DNA of 64,000 nucleotides from Bacillota bacterium (GTDB taxonomy: Bacteria > Bacillota_I > Bacilli_A > RF39 > UBA660). The translations under genes were made by a program, and so were the position numbers. Shown one piece after another: positions 7,668 to 17,151 of this stretch. Each line of letters opens with the position of its first letter. Within the stretch, counting starts at the first letter, position 1. The stretch lies in NCBI GenBank assembly GCA_003149915.1, contig QAMK01000024.1, forward strand, positions 62,001 to 126,000. Reading direction: 5' to 3'. Below the pieces are notes generated by a model. That model did not search any database. It was not told where the DNA came from and worked only from the letters and a program-made list of their open reading frames with translations.

Positions 7668-7683
7668 TCACTAGTCTTTTCTT
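7659..7683 (+). terminator. Rho-independent terminator
   Basis: AAAGACTAG and CTAGTCTTT pair around TCA, followed by a T-rich run; overlaps the stop codon of the preceding gene. Confidence 0.85.
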
Positions 7684-7697
7684 ATACAGGAGGAAAT

Positions 7698-9677
7698 ATG
7701 AGTGCAAAAGAAATGAGCATGGACCGTAAGATTATCAATCAGATTAAAGCATTAGGAATCGATATGATTCAAGAATCAGGTTCGGGCCATCCAGGAATTG
7801 TCCTAGGAGCAGCGACGACACTGTACACGGTTTATGCCAAATGTTTGAATTTTAAAAAAGATGATCCTTTATGGATTAATCGAGATCGTTTTGTTATGTC
7901 ATCTGGACACGGCTCAGCCTTACTATATGCTACTTTGTATATAGCGGGAGTAATTCCAACACTAGACGATTTAAAAGCATTTCGCAAATACGGATCCATC
8001 ACACCAGGGCATCCGGAATACTACAAGACACCGGGTGTCGATATGACGACTGGACCACTCGGAGAGGGATTTGCTTCTGCCGTCGGAATGGCCATCGCAG
8101 AACGTTATCTATATCACTACTATGCTAGAAACTGTGTCTATCCAATCAGTCATTACACGTACGTATTTTGTGGTGACGGAGACTTGATGGAAGGAATCAG
8201 TTACGAATCTGCAAGTCTTGCCGGAACGTTAAAATTACATAAATTAATCGCCTTATACGATAACAATTCGATTTCTCTAGATGGACCGACGAAGATGAGT
8301 TTTACCGAAGATGTCGCATCTCGTTTTCGCTCGATGGGATGGAACGTCTTAGAAGTTACGGATGGTGAAAACATCGAAGAAATCGAGTCAGCAATCAACA
8401 AATGCAAAGATCAAAAAAATGGACCTTCTTTGATTATGATTAAAAATGTCATTGATCGTGGTTCTAAAAAAGAAGGAACATCTAAAATTCACGGTGGTAC
8501 GCTAGAAAGTGATGACGTCTCAAAGATCAAAACGTCCTTAGAAGTACGGGATATACCATTTGCGGTATCGCAAGAAGTGGTCGATGCAATGCAGACGATG
8601 ATATCAAATCGTGTCGATGAAAAGTATCGAAAATGGATGAGTGATTACAATTTACTATCTGGCGAAGTTCAAGAAGAACTTTCCAAAATGAAATCAGGGG
8701 ATTCATCGATTTCGATGAAAGATACGGTATACACCTTCCCCGAATCGAAGATGGAGTCTCCTAGAGAGACCTCTCATAAAGTATTGCAATCCGTATGCGA
8801 AGTAAATCCGTTATTAATCGGTGGCAGTGCCGATGTTGGGACCTCTACTAAGACGTATTTAGAAAACAGTACTGATTTTTCAAGCACGAACTATTTAGGT
8901 AGAAATATTTGGTACGGTGTCAGAGAAGGCGCAATGGGAGCCATCATGAACGGTATCAGTTTAGGTGGATTACGAAACTACGGCTCTACGTTCTTAGCAT
9001 TCTCCGATTATGTGAAACCTGCCATTCGTCTATCAGCACTAATGAATTTACCGAACATCTATATCTTTACCCACGACTCTGTCATGATTGGACCGGACGG
9101 ACCGACTCATCAACCGGTTGAGCAACTGATTGGTTTGCGTAGTATACCGAACATGGAAGTTTTCCGTCCTGCAGATGCCAACGAAACCTTGGGTGCATAC
9201 AAGGCAATTCTAGCCAAAAGAAGAGGTCCTTCGGCACTGATCCTGTCACGGAATGATCAACCGGTACGCGAAGATACGAGTATCAACGATGTCGCTTTCG
9301 GTGCTTATATCGTCTATCACGAGGCTAAAAACTTACAGGGTATCATCATTGCTACCGGCGAAGAAGTCCACATGGCAATTAACGTAGCCAAAAAGTTATT
9401 GGAATATGGAATCGACTTACGTGTCGTCAGTATGCCGTCCAAAGAACGGTTTGAAATTCAAACCGATGGCTATAAACAAGATATTTTACCTCAGAACGAT
9501 AAGACCTTTGTGATAGAAGCATCCTCTCATTACTCTTGGGATGAATACGTAAGTTCTAGAGAATATTTATTTACAGTAGATAATTTCGGTGCCAGCGCAT
9601 CCAAAGAAGACATCCGAAAAAACGTTTTCTATACCGAAGATGCAGTCATCGAACGGATCAAAAGACTATTTTCTTAA
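7698..9677 (+). CDS. tkt: Transketolase
   Basis: 659 aa, full length. It transfers two-carbon ketol units between sugar phosphates in the non-oxidative pentose phosphate pathway, using thiamine diphosphate and Mg2+. Visible are SGSGHPGI (27-34), the GHGSAL motif near 70, GPLGEGFASAVG (119-130), the ThDP motif GDG (159-161) with NN at 189-190, and the pyrimidine-domain segment THDSVMIGPDGPTHQPVEQL. ATG 7698 follows AGGAGG at 5 nt. The order tkt-sirA-yneF is that of Bacillus subtilis. A terminator partly overlaps its 3' end, so the downstream pair has its own transcription signal. Confidence 0.96.
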   Translation: MSAKEMSMDRKIINQIKALGIDMIQESGSGHPGIVLGAATTLYTVYAKCLNFKKDDPLWINRDRFVMSSGHGSALLYATLYIAGVIPTLDDLKAFRKYGSITPGHPEYYKTPGVDMTTGPLGEGFASAVGMAIAERYLYHYYARNCVYPISHYTYVFCGDGDLMEGISYESASLAGTLKLHKLIALYDNNSISLDGPTKMSFTEDVASRFRSMGWNVLEVTDGENIEEIESAINKCKDQKNGPSLIMIKNVIDRGSKKEGTSKIHGGTLESDDVSKIKTSLEVRDIPFAVSQEVVDAMQTMISNRVDEKYRKWMSDYNLLSGEVQEELSKMKSGDSSISMKDTVYTFPESKMESPRETSHKVLQSVCEVNPLLIGGSADVGTSTKTYLENSTDFSSTNYLGRNIWYGVREGAMGAIMNGISLGGLRNYGSTFLAFSDYVKPAIRLSALMNLPNIYIFTHDSVMIGPDGPTHQPVEQLIGLRSIPNMEVFRPADANETLGAYKAILAKRRGPSALILSRNDQPVREDTSINDVAFGAYIVYHEAKNLQGIIIATGEEVHMAINVAKKLLEYGIDLRVVSMPSKERFEIQTDGYKQDILPQNDKTFVIEASSHYSWDEYVSSREYLFTVDNFGASASKEDIRKNVFYTEDAVIERIKRLFS

Positions 9678-9690
9678 ATGGTCTTTTTTT
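9660..9690 (+). terminator. Terminator after tkt
   Basis: AAAAGACTAT pairs with ATGGTCTTTT (one G-T pair), followed by a T run; overlaps the last codons of tkt. Confidence 0.75.
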
Positions 9691-9738
9691 GACAAAATTT
9701 GCACACTGAATTTGTTAGAATCAAAATAGGTGATGACA

Positions 9739-10179
9739 ATGAGAATTTACTATGCATTTTCGATGAAAGAAGAAATTAAAAAGTTGTATGAAGATCATCC
9801 CTTAAACTTATATTTAATTTTAAGAAATTTATATTTTATGAGAGAAGCCGATCAAGAATACGCCGTCTATTTATACAAACAGATGATTAATAAACTTAAC
9901 AAATCAAAAATCGACCGCGACTTATTCATTCAATATCACAATACATACACGTATTCTAAAAATGGAGAAAAACACATTATCAATAATCTATATAAAGATG
10001 AAGTAAGTGTTCTGACTGTTAAAAATAGTTATCTTTTGATTACAACAAATCAAAACAATACCTCATTTTTTCAAATTTTAGACCAGTATGCATCCGATTT
10101 TTTCATTTGTGATTTCTCGAATATGGATTATTTTTGGCTTAGTAGTTTAAAAATGCTTGCGACATCGAATGCTGTATAG
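9739..10179 (+). CDS. sirA: Sporulation inhibitor of replication, SirA-like
   Basis: 146 aa, close to the 148 aa of Bacillus SirA, which binds domain I of DnaA and stops new replication rounds on entry into sporulation. The start MRIYYAFSMKEEI resembles the family start (M-R-x-Y-Y-x-Y-L-I-x-E). Length, a Tyr/Phe-rich helical body and above all the position between tkt and yneF, exactly as in B. subtilis, support the call. ATG 9739 was chosen because AGGTGA (9728-9733) sits 5 nt upstream; GTG 9730 and ATG 9733 overlap that site. A TTGACA (9689-9694) lies upstream but the -10 is poorly spaced. Sequence similarity is weak; synteny carries the call. Confidence 0.7.
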   Translation: MRIYYAFSMKEEIKKLYEDHPLNLYLILRNLYFMREADQEYAVYLYKQMINKLNKSKIDRDLFIQYHNTYTYSKNGEKHIINNLYKDEVSVLTVKNSYLLITTNQNNTSFFQILDQYASDFFICDFSNMDYFWLSSLKMLATSNAV

Positions 10180-10207
10180 TAAAATGTTGGTAAGGAGATG
10201 ACAAAAT

Positions 10208-10417
10208 ATGTTAATGGATATACTATATGTCGTCATTGGATTAATCGTAGGAATCATCATTGGTTTCTTTGTATCGAGACATTTTATGACGAAGTATTTA
10301 AAGAAGAACCCACCGATCAATGAAGAGATGATTCGAGCACTGATGATGCAGATGGGCAGAAAGCCTTCTCAAAAACAGATCAATCAAATGATGAAATCAA
10401 TGGAAAAGTATATGTAA
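10208..10417 (+). CDS. yneF: YneF family small membrane protein (UPF0154)
   Basis: 69 aa. One N-terminal TM helix ([21 protein letters not shown]) is followed by a conserved cytoplasmic tail, including [29 protein letters not shown], which is diagnostic of the UPF0154 family. The function is unknown in all species; the gene regularly follows tkt and sirA. ATG 10208 with AAGGAG (10192-10197) 10 nt upstream; ATG 10214 is possible but further away. It is 28 nt after sirA and probably cotranscribed with it. No clear terminator follows. Confidence 0.92.
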   Translation: MLMDILYVVIGLIVGIIIGFFVSRHFMTKYLKKNPPINEEMIRALMMQMGRKPSQKQINQMMKSMEKYM

Positions 10418-10454
10418 AGCCTTACAAACTTTTCTATTTTTTTGCACTACTTTT

Positions 10455-10483
10455 TTGACGAAACGCAAAATGTTCTCTATAAT
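10455..10483 (+). promoter_or_regulatory. Sigma-A promoter of the phosphohexomutase gene
   Basis: TTGACG (10455-10460), 17-bp spacer, TATAAT (10478-10483). Confidence 0.85.
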
Positions 10484-10508
10484 GGTTATAGAAAGTAGGA
10501 AAGATAAT

Positions 10509-11930
10509 ATGAAAATTGTAAGAGATATTGATCCTTATATTTTTAGAGGATATGACATTAGAGGTATTGCTGGAGAAAATTTGACAGAAGATGTCGCCTA
10601 TACAATCGGTCTTAGTTTCGGTACGAAGTTAGCGAATGAAGGTAAGACAATTTGCGTCGTAGGAAGAGACAATCGGCTTTCTTCACCAATGTTAGCAAAT
10701 GCATTGATTACTGGTATTCTTGAAACTGGTACGGATGTAGTCGATTTAGGAGTTTGTACGACACCGATGTATTATTATGCGTGTATCAATAATAAAATCG
10801 AGTCTGGCATCATGGTGACAGCAAGTCACAATCCAAAAGAGGATAACGGCTTCAAAATTGCCTTTGATAAATCAGGCAATGCTTGTGGCCAAGATATTCA
10901 AGATTTCAAAGATTTTACGTGTCATGCTGAATTTAAACAAGGTACTAGTAAACATCTTTACTATGACATAAAAGAGGAATATTTCGAATTGATGAAATCC
11001 AGCATCAAGATGGGCCCTCGTCATGTAAAAGTCGTCGTCGATTGTGGCAATGGTACGACTAGTCTATTTGCTAAAGATTTGTATTCCCAGTTTCCAATGG
11101 ATTTAACGATGATGTTCGATGAATCAGACGGAAGTTTTCCGAATCACCATCCAGATCCTTCCGTAGAATCCAATTTGGAACAACTAAAAAAGAAAGTGAT
11201 CGAACTAGGAGCAGACGTCGGTATCTCGTTCGATGGCGATGGAGATCGCGTTGGAATGGTAACAAATACCGGTCGTTTTGTACCAGCAGATCAATACATG
11301 ATTCTAATGGTTCGCGATATTTTTCAAAAAAGTCTTAACAAAAAGGTACTTTTTGATGTAAAATGTTCTAAGGCTCTTCCTGACGAGATTGAAAGACTCG
11401 GTGGAACCTATATCTGCTACAAGACAGGAAATTCTTATACAAAGAGAGAAACGAGAGAAAAAGATTGTGTTCTAGGTGGAGAGTTATCTGGCCACATCTA
11501 TTTCCGTGATAAATTTTTAGGATTCGATTCCGGTATGTATGCTGGACTTCGTTTGGTAGAACTGTTAAGCAATACAGATAAGACGATGGACGAGTTATTG
11601 AGTGATATTCCAAAGTACTATGCAACACCAGAAATTAAAATTGCAACGGAAGATAGCAAAAAATTTCAAATTGTTGAAAAAGTAAAGGAATATGCCTACG
11701 AAAAAGGGTATAACATAAATGACATCGATGGTGTTCGCGTAACGTTTGATAAGATTCCAACTAGTAATACAGCAGATGAAAATATTCAATCCGCTTATGC
11801 AACAGGTTGGGCATTAGTAAGAGCAAGCAACACCGGTCCCAATATCACGGTTCGTTTTGAAGGTTCTACAGAAGAGGCAAAAGAAGAGTTACAAACAGAG
11901 TTTATGAACGTCTTAAACCGTTATTTATAA
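10509..11930 (+). CDS. Phosphomannomutase/phosphoglucomutase
   Basis: 473 aa, typical of alpha-D-phosphohexomutases that interconvert hexose-1-phosphates and hexose-6-phosphates for nucleotide-sugar and glycogen metabolism. The four family loops are visible: FRGYDIRGIAGENLT at the start, the phosphoserine loop TASHNP, the Mg2+ loop DGDGDRVG, and the sugar-binding loop GGELSGH. The C-terminal phosphate-binding loop VRASNTGPNITVRFEG is present. ATG 10509 follows TAGGAAAG; upstream in-frame codons lie across the promoter and are not credible starts. It is monocistronic. Whether glucose or mannose phosphate is preferred cannot be read from sequence. Confidence 0.93.
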   Translation: MKIVRDIDPYIFRGYDIRGIAGENLTEDVAYTIGLSFGTKLANEGKTICVVGRDNRLSSPMLANALITGILETGTDVVDLGVCTTPMYYYACINNKIESGIMVTASHNPKEDNGFKIAFDKSGNACGQDIQDFKDFTCHAEFKQGTSKHLYYDIKEEYFELMKSSIKMGPRHVKVVVDCGNGTTSLFAKDLYSQFPMDLTMMFDESDGSFPNHHPDPSVESNLEQLKKKVIELGADVGISFDGDGDRVGMVTNTGRFVPADQYMILMVRDIFQKSLNKKVLFDVKCSKALPDEIERLGGTYICYKTGNSYTKRETREKDCVLGGELSGHIYFRDKFLGFDSGMYAGLRLVELLSNTDKTMDELLSDIPKYYATPEIKIATEDSKKFQIVEKVKEYAYEKGYNINDIDGVRVTFDKIPTSNTADENIQSAYATGWALVRASNTGPNITVRFEGSTEEAKEELQTEFMNVLNRYL

Positions 11931-11935
11931 AGGAA

Positions 11936-11970
11936 AAAGGCATGTCAAAAATTGTCATGTTTCTTTTTTT
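11936..11970 (+). terminator. Probable terminator
   Basis: CATGTCAA and TTGTCATG form a short stem with one T-T mismatch before a T-rich run. Weaker than the other terminators here. Confidence 0.45.
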
Positions 11971-12011
11971 CTGCGGAATCGTTTGTTATAATAGTGGAAG
12001 GAGTGATTTGA

Positions 12012-13907
12012 ATGGCATATGATGAGAGTTCGATTAAAATACTAGAGGGATTAGAGGCAGTTAGAAAACGTCCAGGTATGTACATTGGTTCTACTGACAA
12101 ACGGGGACTACATCATCTAGTATGGGAGATAGTTGATAATTCAATTGACGAAGCCATTAACGGATATGGTAATTACATTCGCATTACCATTCATAAAGAC
12201 AACAGCATTACAGTAGAAGATCAAGGACGTGGCATTCCAGTTGGAATGCATGAGACTGGAAAACCAACTCCGGAGGTAATTTATACAGTGCTACATGCTG
12301 GTGGAAAATTTGAAGAAGCGGGATACAAAGTTTCTGGTGGACTACACGGTGTTGGTGCATCCGTCGTCAATGCTTTGAGCACCTATATGGAAGTGACGAT
12401 ATCGCGTGACAAAGGAATCTATTATATTCGTTTTGAAGATGGCGGAAAAGTAACAGTTCCACTTAAAAAGATTGGTGTCACTGCGAAAACTGGTGTAAAA
12501 GTCCACTTCTTACCAGACAAAGAGATCTTTACATCGACAAACTTTTCTTACACGACCATTTGTGAGAGAATGCAGGAGTCTGCTTTTTTAATCAAAGGTC
12601 TTATGATAGAAGTAGTGGATGAAGAATCTGGAAAACAAGAAAAATTCTGTTATGAAAATGGACTAGAGACGTACGTCGAATTTCTAAATGAAGGAAAAAA
12701 CACCCTTCAAAAACCATTAGTATTTCAAACCGTTAAAGACCGGATTGAAGTTGATATTGCAATGCAGTATACGGATACTTATAATGAAAACATTGTCTCG
12801 TTTGTCAATAATGTCAAGACAATCGATGGTGGTAGTCACGAAGTCGGATTCAAATCCGCTTTAACGAGAGCATTTAACGACTATGCTAAGAGTAACAATT
12901 ATTTTAAAGGGAAAGATAAAGCATTCGAAGGTTCTGATGTAAGAGAAGGCCTTACTGCCATCATCAGTTTAAAAATTCCAGAAGATATTTTACAGTTCGA
13001 AGGTCAAACCAAAGGAAAATTAGGTACGCCACAAGCCAAAACAGTTGTAGAAGCAACCGTTCTAGAAAAAATGGCATACTATTTACAAGAGAACAAAAGT
13101 GTCGCCGAAGCGATTATCGAGAAATCACTACGCAGCAAAATGGCTAGAGAAGCAGCTAGAAAAGCAAGGGAAGAAGCACGCAAAGGAAAGACTAAAAATG
13201 CCAAAGAAAGGGCTCTTTCTGGAAAACTTACACCAGCTCAGTCGAAAGACCGGACCAAGAAAGAACTATTTTTAGTGGAAGGTGATTCTGCTGGTGGCAG
13301 TGCCAAACAAGGTAGAGATAGAAAGTTCCAAGCTATCTTGCCACTACGTGGAAAAGTTTTAAATACTGAAAAAGCGAAGATGGAAGACATTTTGAAAAAC
13401 GAAGAGATCAATACGATGATCTATACGATAGGAGCAGGTGTCGGCGAATCGTTCGATGTCAATGATATCGAATACGATAAAGTTATCATCATGACCGATG
13501 CCGATGTCGATGGCTCTCATATTCAGTGTTTGTTATTGACATTCTTTTATCGTTATATGAGACCACTAATTGAAGAAGGGCACTTATATATTGCTCAACC
13601 CCCACTATATCTTGTAAGAGATGGTAAAAAAGAAACGTACGTGTATAACGAAGACGGATTAAAAGAAGCCTGTGGTGGTAAAAAATGTGACATTCAAAGA
13701 TACAAAGGATTAGGTGAGATGAATGCCGAACAACTTTGTAAAACGACAATGGATCCAAGATACCGTTGTATGATTCAGGTTGACATCAACGATGCTCTAC
13801 TAGCCGAAAAACGTGTCAGTGTTTTAATGGGGGATGCCGTTGAACCTAGAAAAGAATGGATTAACGAAAACGTCGAGTTTTCATTGGAAGATAATTATAT
13901 CATATAG
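12012..13907 (+). CDS. parE: DNA topoisomerase IV subunit B
   Basis: 631 aa. The ATPase subunit of the enzyme that decatenates daughter chromosomes. N-terminal GHKL ATPase: EGLEAVRKRPGMYIGSTD, WEIVDNSIDEA (catalytic Glu39, Asn43) and GGLHGVGASVVNAL. The TOPRIM domain has EGDSAGGSAKQGRDR and TDADVDGSH. GSTDKRGLHHL and the ending EPRKEWINENVEF match ParE more than GyrB, and parC follows. ATG 12012 follows AAGGAG (11998-12003) with an extended -10 (TGTTATAAT) about 20 bp upstream. An unknown gene separates it from parC, which is unusual. Confidence 0.94.
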   Translation: MAYDESSIKILEGLEAVRKRPGMYIGSTDKRGLHHLVWEIVDNSIDEAINGYGNYIRITIHKDNSITVEDQGRGIPVGMHETGKPTPEVIYTVLHAGGKFEEAGYKVSGGLHGVGASVVNALSTYMEVTISRDKGIYYIRFEDGGKVTVPLKKIGVTAKTGVKVHFLPDKEIFTSTNFSYTTICERMQESAFLIKGLMIEVVDEESGKQEKFCYENGLETYVEFLNEGKNTLQKPLVFQTVKDRIEVDIAMQYTDTYNENIVSFVNNVKTIDGGSHEVGFKSALTRAFNDYAKSNNYFKGKDKAFEGSDVREGLTAIISLKIPEDILQFEGQTKGKLGTPQAKTVVEATVLEKMAYYLQENKSVAEAIIEKSLRSKMAREAARKAREEARKGKTKNAKERALSGKLTPAQSKDRTKKELFLVEGDSAGGSAKQGRDRKFQAILPLRGKVLNTEKAKMEDILKNEEINTMIYTIGAGVGESFDVNDIEYDKVIIMTDADVDGSHIQCLLLTFFYRYMRPLIEEGHLYIAQPPLYLVRDGKKETYVYNEDGLKEACGGKKCDIQRYKGLGEMNAEQLCKTTMDPRYRCMIQVDINDALLAEKRVSVLMGDAVEPRKEWINENVEFSLEDNYII

Positions 13908-13921
13908 AAAGAAGTGTTATT

Positions 13922-14464
13922 ATGGCCTTAAGTGCAGCAGATCGAAAAAGTTTACTAAGAGAATTAAACGAATACGGGGCTGTTCTCTATTATCTAGTAA
14001 ATAAAAAAATGATGACGGTGGAAGAAATCGAAAACGTATTATTTAAGGATAATATGGAACAAGTAAACTTAGTGTTTCCCAAATTGATTGCTAAGATTAA
14101 CCCAGAAGAAATCGATTTGGCTACTGCACTTTATGAACCGTCTTTTACCAAAAAAGACTGTTTAGAGATGGCTTTAAATACGCACCAAGATAAATACCAA
14201 CATTTACGTGAAATCAAAGATGTCGCACTAAACGATACACTAGCAGACGATATCTTAAAAGATGAGACGTATCAACTTGTTTTGAATACGTATTTTATGA
14301 ATAAGATTTTAGATCGCATTACAAAGGATAAAAAGGACGCATTTTTACGAGTTAAAGATTTGATTAAAGCATACAAACGAGAACTCGTCGCAATCGAAAA
14401 CGAAAACGATCAAAAGATATGTAGTGATATTAATAACTACTATATCAATTCGATTGTCGGATAA
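13922..14464 (+). CDS. Unknown protein encoded between parE and parC, 180 aa
   Basis: ATG 13922, 14 nt after parE and 25 nt before parC, on the same strand with no promoter or terminator in either gap, so a three-gene operon is very likely. The product is a soluble, mostly helical, slightly acidic protein (LLRELNEYGAVLYYLVNKKMMTVEEIENVLF, then TKKDCLEMALNTHQDKYQHLREI). It has no membrane segment, no Walker motif and no recognised HTH. Codon usage looks like that of its neighbours. I do not recognise the family. The constant proximity suggests a role coupled to topoisomerase IV, such as an assembly or regulatory partner, but that is inference. Confidence 0.75.
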   Translation: MALSAADRKSLLRELNEYGAVLYYLVNKKMMTVEEIENVLFKDNMEQVNLVFPKLIAKINPEEIDLATALYEPSFTKKDCLEMALNTHQDKYQHLREIKDVALNDTLADDILKDETYQLVLNTYFMNKILDRITKDKKDAFLRVKDLIKAYKRELVAIENENDQKICSDINNYYINSIVG

Positions 14465-14489
14465 GTAAGAAGTAGAAAGAAGGAAAGTT

Positions 14490-17072
14490 ATGGCACGCAA
14501 AGCAAAAGAAGCAGAAATGGACACCCAAGAAGCGTTAAACCGAATCGTTCATTATTCTCTAGAAGACATCATGGGCGACGCATTTGGAAGATATTCAAAA
14601 TATATCATTCAAGACCGTGCAATTCCAGATATTAGAGATGGTTTAAAACCTGTTCAACGAAGAATTTTATATTCGATGTACAAAGAAAAGAACACCTATG
14701 ACAAGCCGACTAGAAAAAGTGCAAAGACGGTCGGAGATGTCATCGGTAATTTCCATCCTCATGGTGACAGTTCCATTTATGAAGCCATGGTCAGAATGAG
14801 CCAAAACTGGAAGATGCGCCACCCTTATATCGATATGCAAGGAAACAACGGTTCCATCGATGGCGACCCACCTGCTGCATACCGTTACACCGAAGCACGT
14901 CTTTCTAAAATCAGTAATGAACTTTTAAAAGACATCGACAAAGATACGGTCAACATGGCTCCGAACTTCGATGATACGTTACTAGAACCGACCGTTCTAC
15001 CAGCAAAATATCCAAATTTGTTAGTAAACGGTGCTACTGGAATTTCTGCCGGATACGCAACGAATATTCCCCCACACAATTTAGGAGAAGTAATCGATGC
15101 TACGATTTACCGTATCGATAATCCAAACTGCAGACTAGAAACGTTGATGAACATGGTGAAAGGACCGGATTTTCCAACAGGAGGAATCGCCATCGGTGCC
15201 GATGGTATCCGTAGTGCTTACACGACTGGACGTGGCAAAATCATTGTCCGTTCGAAAACTCACTTTGAAGAAGAGAAGAACCACTTTTCTCTAATCGTAA
15301 CGGAAATTCCATACGAAGTAAACAAAGCTCTTTTAGTTCGTAAAATTGATGAACTTCGCATCGACAAAACGATCGATGGAATCATAGAAGTAAGAGACGA
15401 GACAGATAAAGAAGGATTGCGTATTGCTATCGATTTAAAACCGGATGCCAACAAAGAATTCATCTTGAATTATTTATTAAAAAACACGGATTTGCAAGTT
15501 TCTTACAGTTTCAATATGGTCGCAATCTGCGATAGAGAACCAAAACAAGTTGGCTTAATCGAAATACTAGATGCCTACATTCGTCATCAGCAAGAGTTTA
15601 TTTTACGTCGGACGAAGTTCGATTTGAACAATTTCAAAAAGAGACTTCATATCGTCGAAGGACTCATTAAATGTATTTCGATATTAGACGAAGTCGTACA
15701 GACGATTCGTCATAGTAAAGATAAAGCAGATGCCAAAAAGAATTTGGTAAAAGAATACGGATTTACGGAAGAACAAGCAGAAGCCATCGTTGTCTTACAA
15801 CTTTATCGTTTGACCAACACGGATGTAACTCTTCTAGAAGAAGAAATGAAGAAGTTACAAATCATCGTAGCGGGATTAGAGAAAATCTTAAATAGCGAAG
15901 ATGAACTAAGAAATGTCATGAAACAAGAACTTCGCAATATCAAGAAAGAATATGCTCTTCCTAGAATTACCGAAATCGAAAGTGTCGCCGAAGAAATCAA
16001 CATCGACATGACAGAAATGATTCCAAAAGAAGATGTAATCACGCTAGTAACCAAGGATGGTTATGTCAAACGAGTTTCAATGAAGAGTTATCAAGCAAGC
16101 AGTACCGACGAAGCACAAGTCAAAGAAGGCGACTATCCATTAGGAATCTTTGAACAAAATACATTAGATACATTACTACTATTTACAAATAAAGGGAATT
16201 ATTTACAAGTTCCCGTTCACACGCTTCCAGATTTAAAATGGAAAGAATTAGGAAAGCATATCAGCAACTTAATTAAAATGGAAGAGTTAGAAGAAATCGT
16301 AGCAGCATTACCAGTTCACGATTTTGAGGCGGATTGTGATATTACAATTGCCACCAAAGATGGTATGATCAAACGAACGAAGTTAAAAGAATTCAAAGCC
16401 TCTCGTACTTCCAAGCCGATTACTTGTATGAAGTTAAAAGGTGGAGATGAAGTAATTACTGCCTTCTATACGACAGCACCGGATTTATTCTTAGCAACTC
16501 ACAATGGCTATGGCCTTTGGTATGAAGCAAACGAAGTACCAATTGTCGGTCTAAAAGCAGCAGGTGTCAAATCGATGACGTTAAAAGACGATGAAATTGT
16601 AAGTGTACAAAATTTTGCTCCAAATGAGCAAGAACAAGTAATCGTCATTACGACGTCAGGAACAGCAAAACGCGTTCGTTTACCAGAATTTGAAAAGACG
16701 TCTAGAGCAAGAAGAGGCCTTTTACTACTACGGGAAGTAAAGACCAAACCGTACCATGTTTTGACAACGTACATCGTAAGTCATAAGAAATTAATCGGAT
16801 TAAAAGGAACGGATATCTCTTATATCAAGCCGACTGAAATTCCAATCTTAGACAGGTATTCGACGGGTTCTTCCATCTATCGTGGTAACTTAATGACGAC
16901 GTTTATCAAAGCCGAAAAAGAAACGTGCGAAGAGTTACAACAGAAAGAAGAAAGTACCGGTGTAGAGATTATCAAAGAACCAGAAAATAAGACAAAACCA
17001 AAAGTTTCCTTAAAGGAAATCGATGATCGCCTGCTTACAATTGACGACTTTTTAGAACAAAATGATAATTAG
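14490..17072 (+). CDS. parC: DNA topoisomerase IV subunit A
   Basis: 860 aa. The DNA-cleaving subunit: winged-helix domain with [14 protein letters not shown], catalytic Arg132-Tyr133 in [11 protein letters not shown], and [19 protein letters not shown] (the region where quinolone-resistance changes occur, with Ser94/Ser95 next to Gly92-Asp93). A coiled coil covers roughly residues 370-500, and a beta-pinwheel C-terminal domain with repeats such as [12 protein letters not shown] and [12 protein letters not shown] follows. There is no GyrA box (QRRGGKG-type), which supports ParC. ATG 14490 follows GAAGGAAAG. It is the last gene of the parE operon, ended by a terminator. Confidence 0.94.
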   Translation: MARKAKEAEMDTQEALNRIVHYSLEDIMGDAFGRYSKYIIQDRAIPDIRDGLKPVQRRILYSMYKEKNTYDKPTRKSAKTVGDVIGNFHPHGDSSIYEAMVRMSQNWKMRHPYIDMQGNNGSIDGDPPAAYRYTEARLSKISNELLKDIDKDTVNMAPNFDDTLLEPTVLPAKYPNLLVNGATGISAGYATNIPPHNLGEVIDATIYRIDNPNCRLETLMNMVKGPDFPTGGIAIGADGIRSAYTTGRGKIIVRSKTHFEEEKNHFSLIVTEIPYEVNKALLVRKIDELRIDKTIDGIIEVRDETDKEGLRIAIDLKPDANKEFILNYLLKNTDLQVSYSFNMVAICDREPKQVGLIEILDAYIRHQQEFILRRTKFDLNNFKKRLHIVEGLIKCISILDEVVQTIRHSKDKADAKKNLVKEYGFTEEQAEAIVVLQLYRLTNTDVTLLEEEMKKLQIIVAGLEKILNSEDELRNVMKQELRNIKKEYALPRITEIESVAEEINIDMTEMIPKEDVITLVTKDGYVKRVSMKSYQASSTDEAQVKEGDYPLGIFEQNTLDTLLLFTNKGNYLQVPVHTLPDLKWKELGKHISNLIKMEELEEIVAALPVHDFEADCDITIATKDGMIKRTKLKEFKASRTSKPITCMKLKGGDEVITAFYTTAPDLFLATHNGYGLWYEANEVPIVGLKAAGVKSMTLKDDEIVSVQNFAPNEQEQVIVITTSGTAKRVRLPEFEKTSRARRGLLLLREVKTKPYHVLTTYIVSHKKLIGLKGTDISYIKPTEIPILDRYSTGSSIYRGNLMTTFIKAEKETCEELQQKEESTGVEIIKEPENKTKPKVSLKEIDDRLLTIDDFLEQNDN

Positions 17073-17100
17073 ACACATTTATGATGTGTCTTTTCTTTTT
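17071..17100 (+). terminator. Terminator after parC
   Basis: AGACACAT pairs with ATGTGTCT around TTATG, followed by TTTTCTTTTT. Confidence 0.85.
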
Positions 17101-17151
17101 TTGTGCTATACTTAGTGTAGAGTAGGAAAGTAAAAGTATGAGGGTAGAATT

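Noticed and set aside
9689-9704. Spo0A box upstream of sirA
   Set aside because: The minus strand reads TTTTGTCAAA, which misses the central CG of the Spo0A consensus. One near match is not enough.
12012-17072. Gyrase subunits GyrB and GyrA
   Set aside because: The pair reads better as ParE and ParC: GSTDKRGLHHL and the C-terminal EPRKEWINENVEF are ParE-like, parC has no GyrA box, and dnaA/recF are not adjacent.
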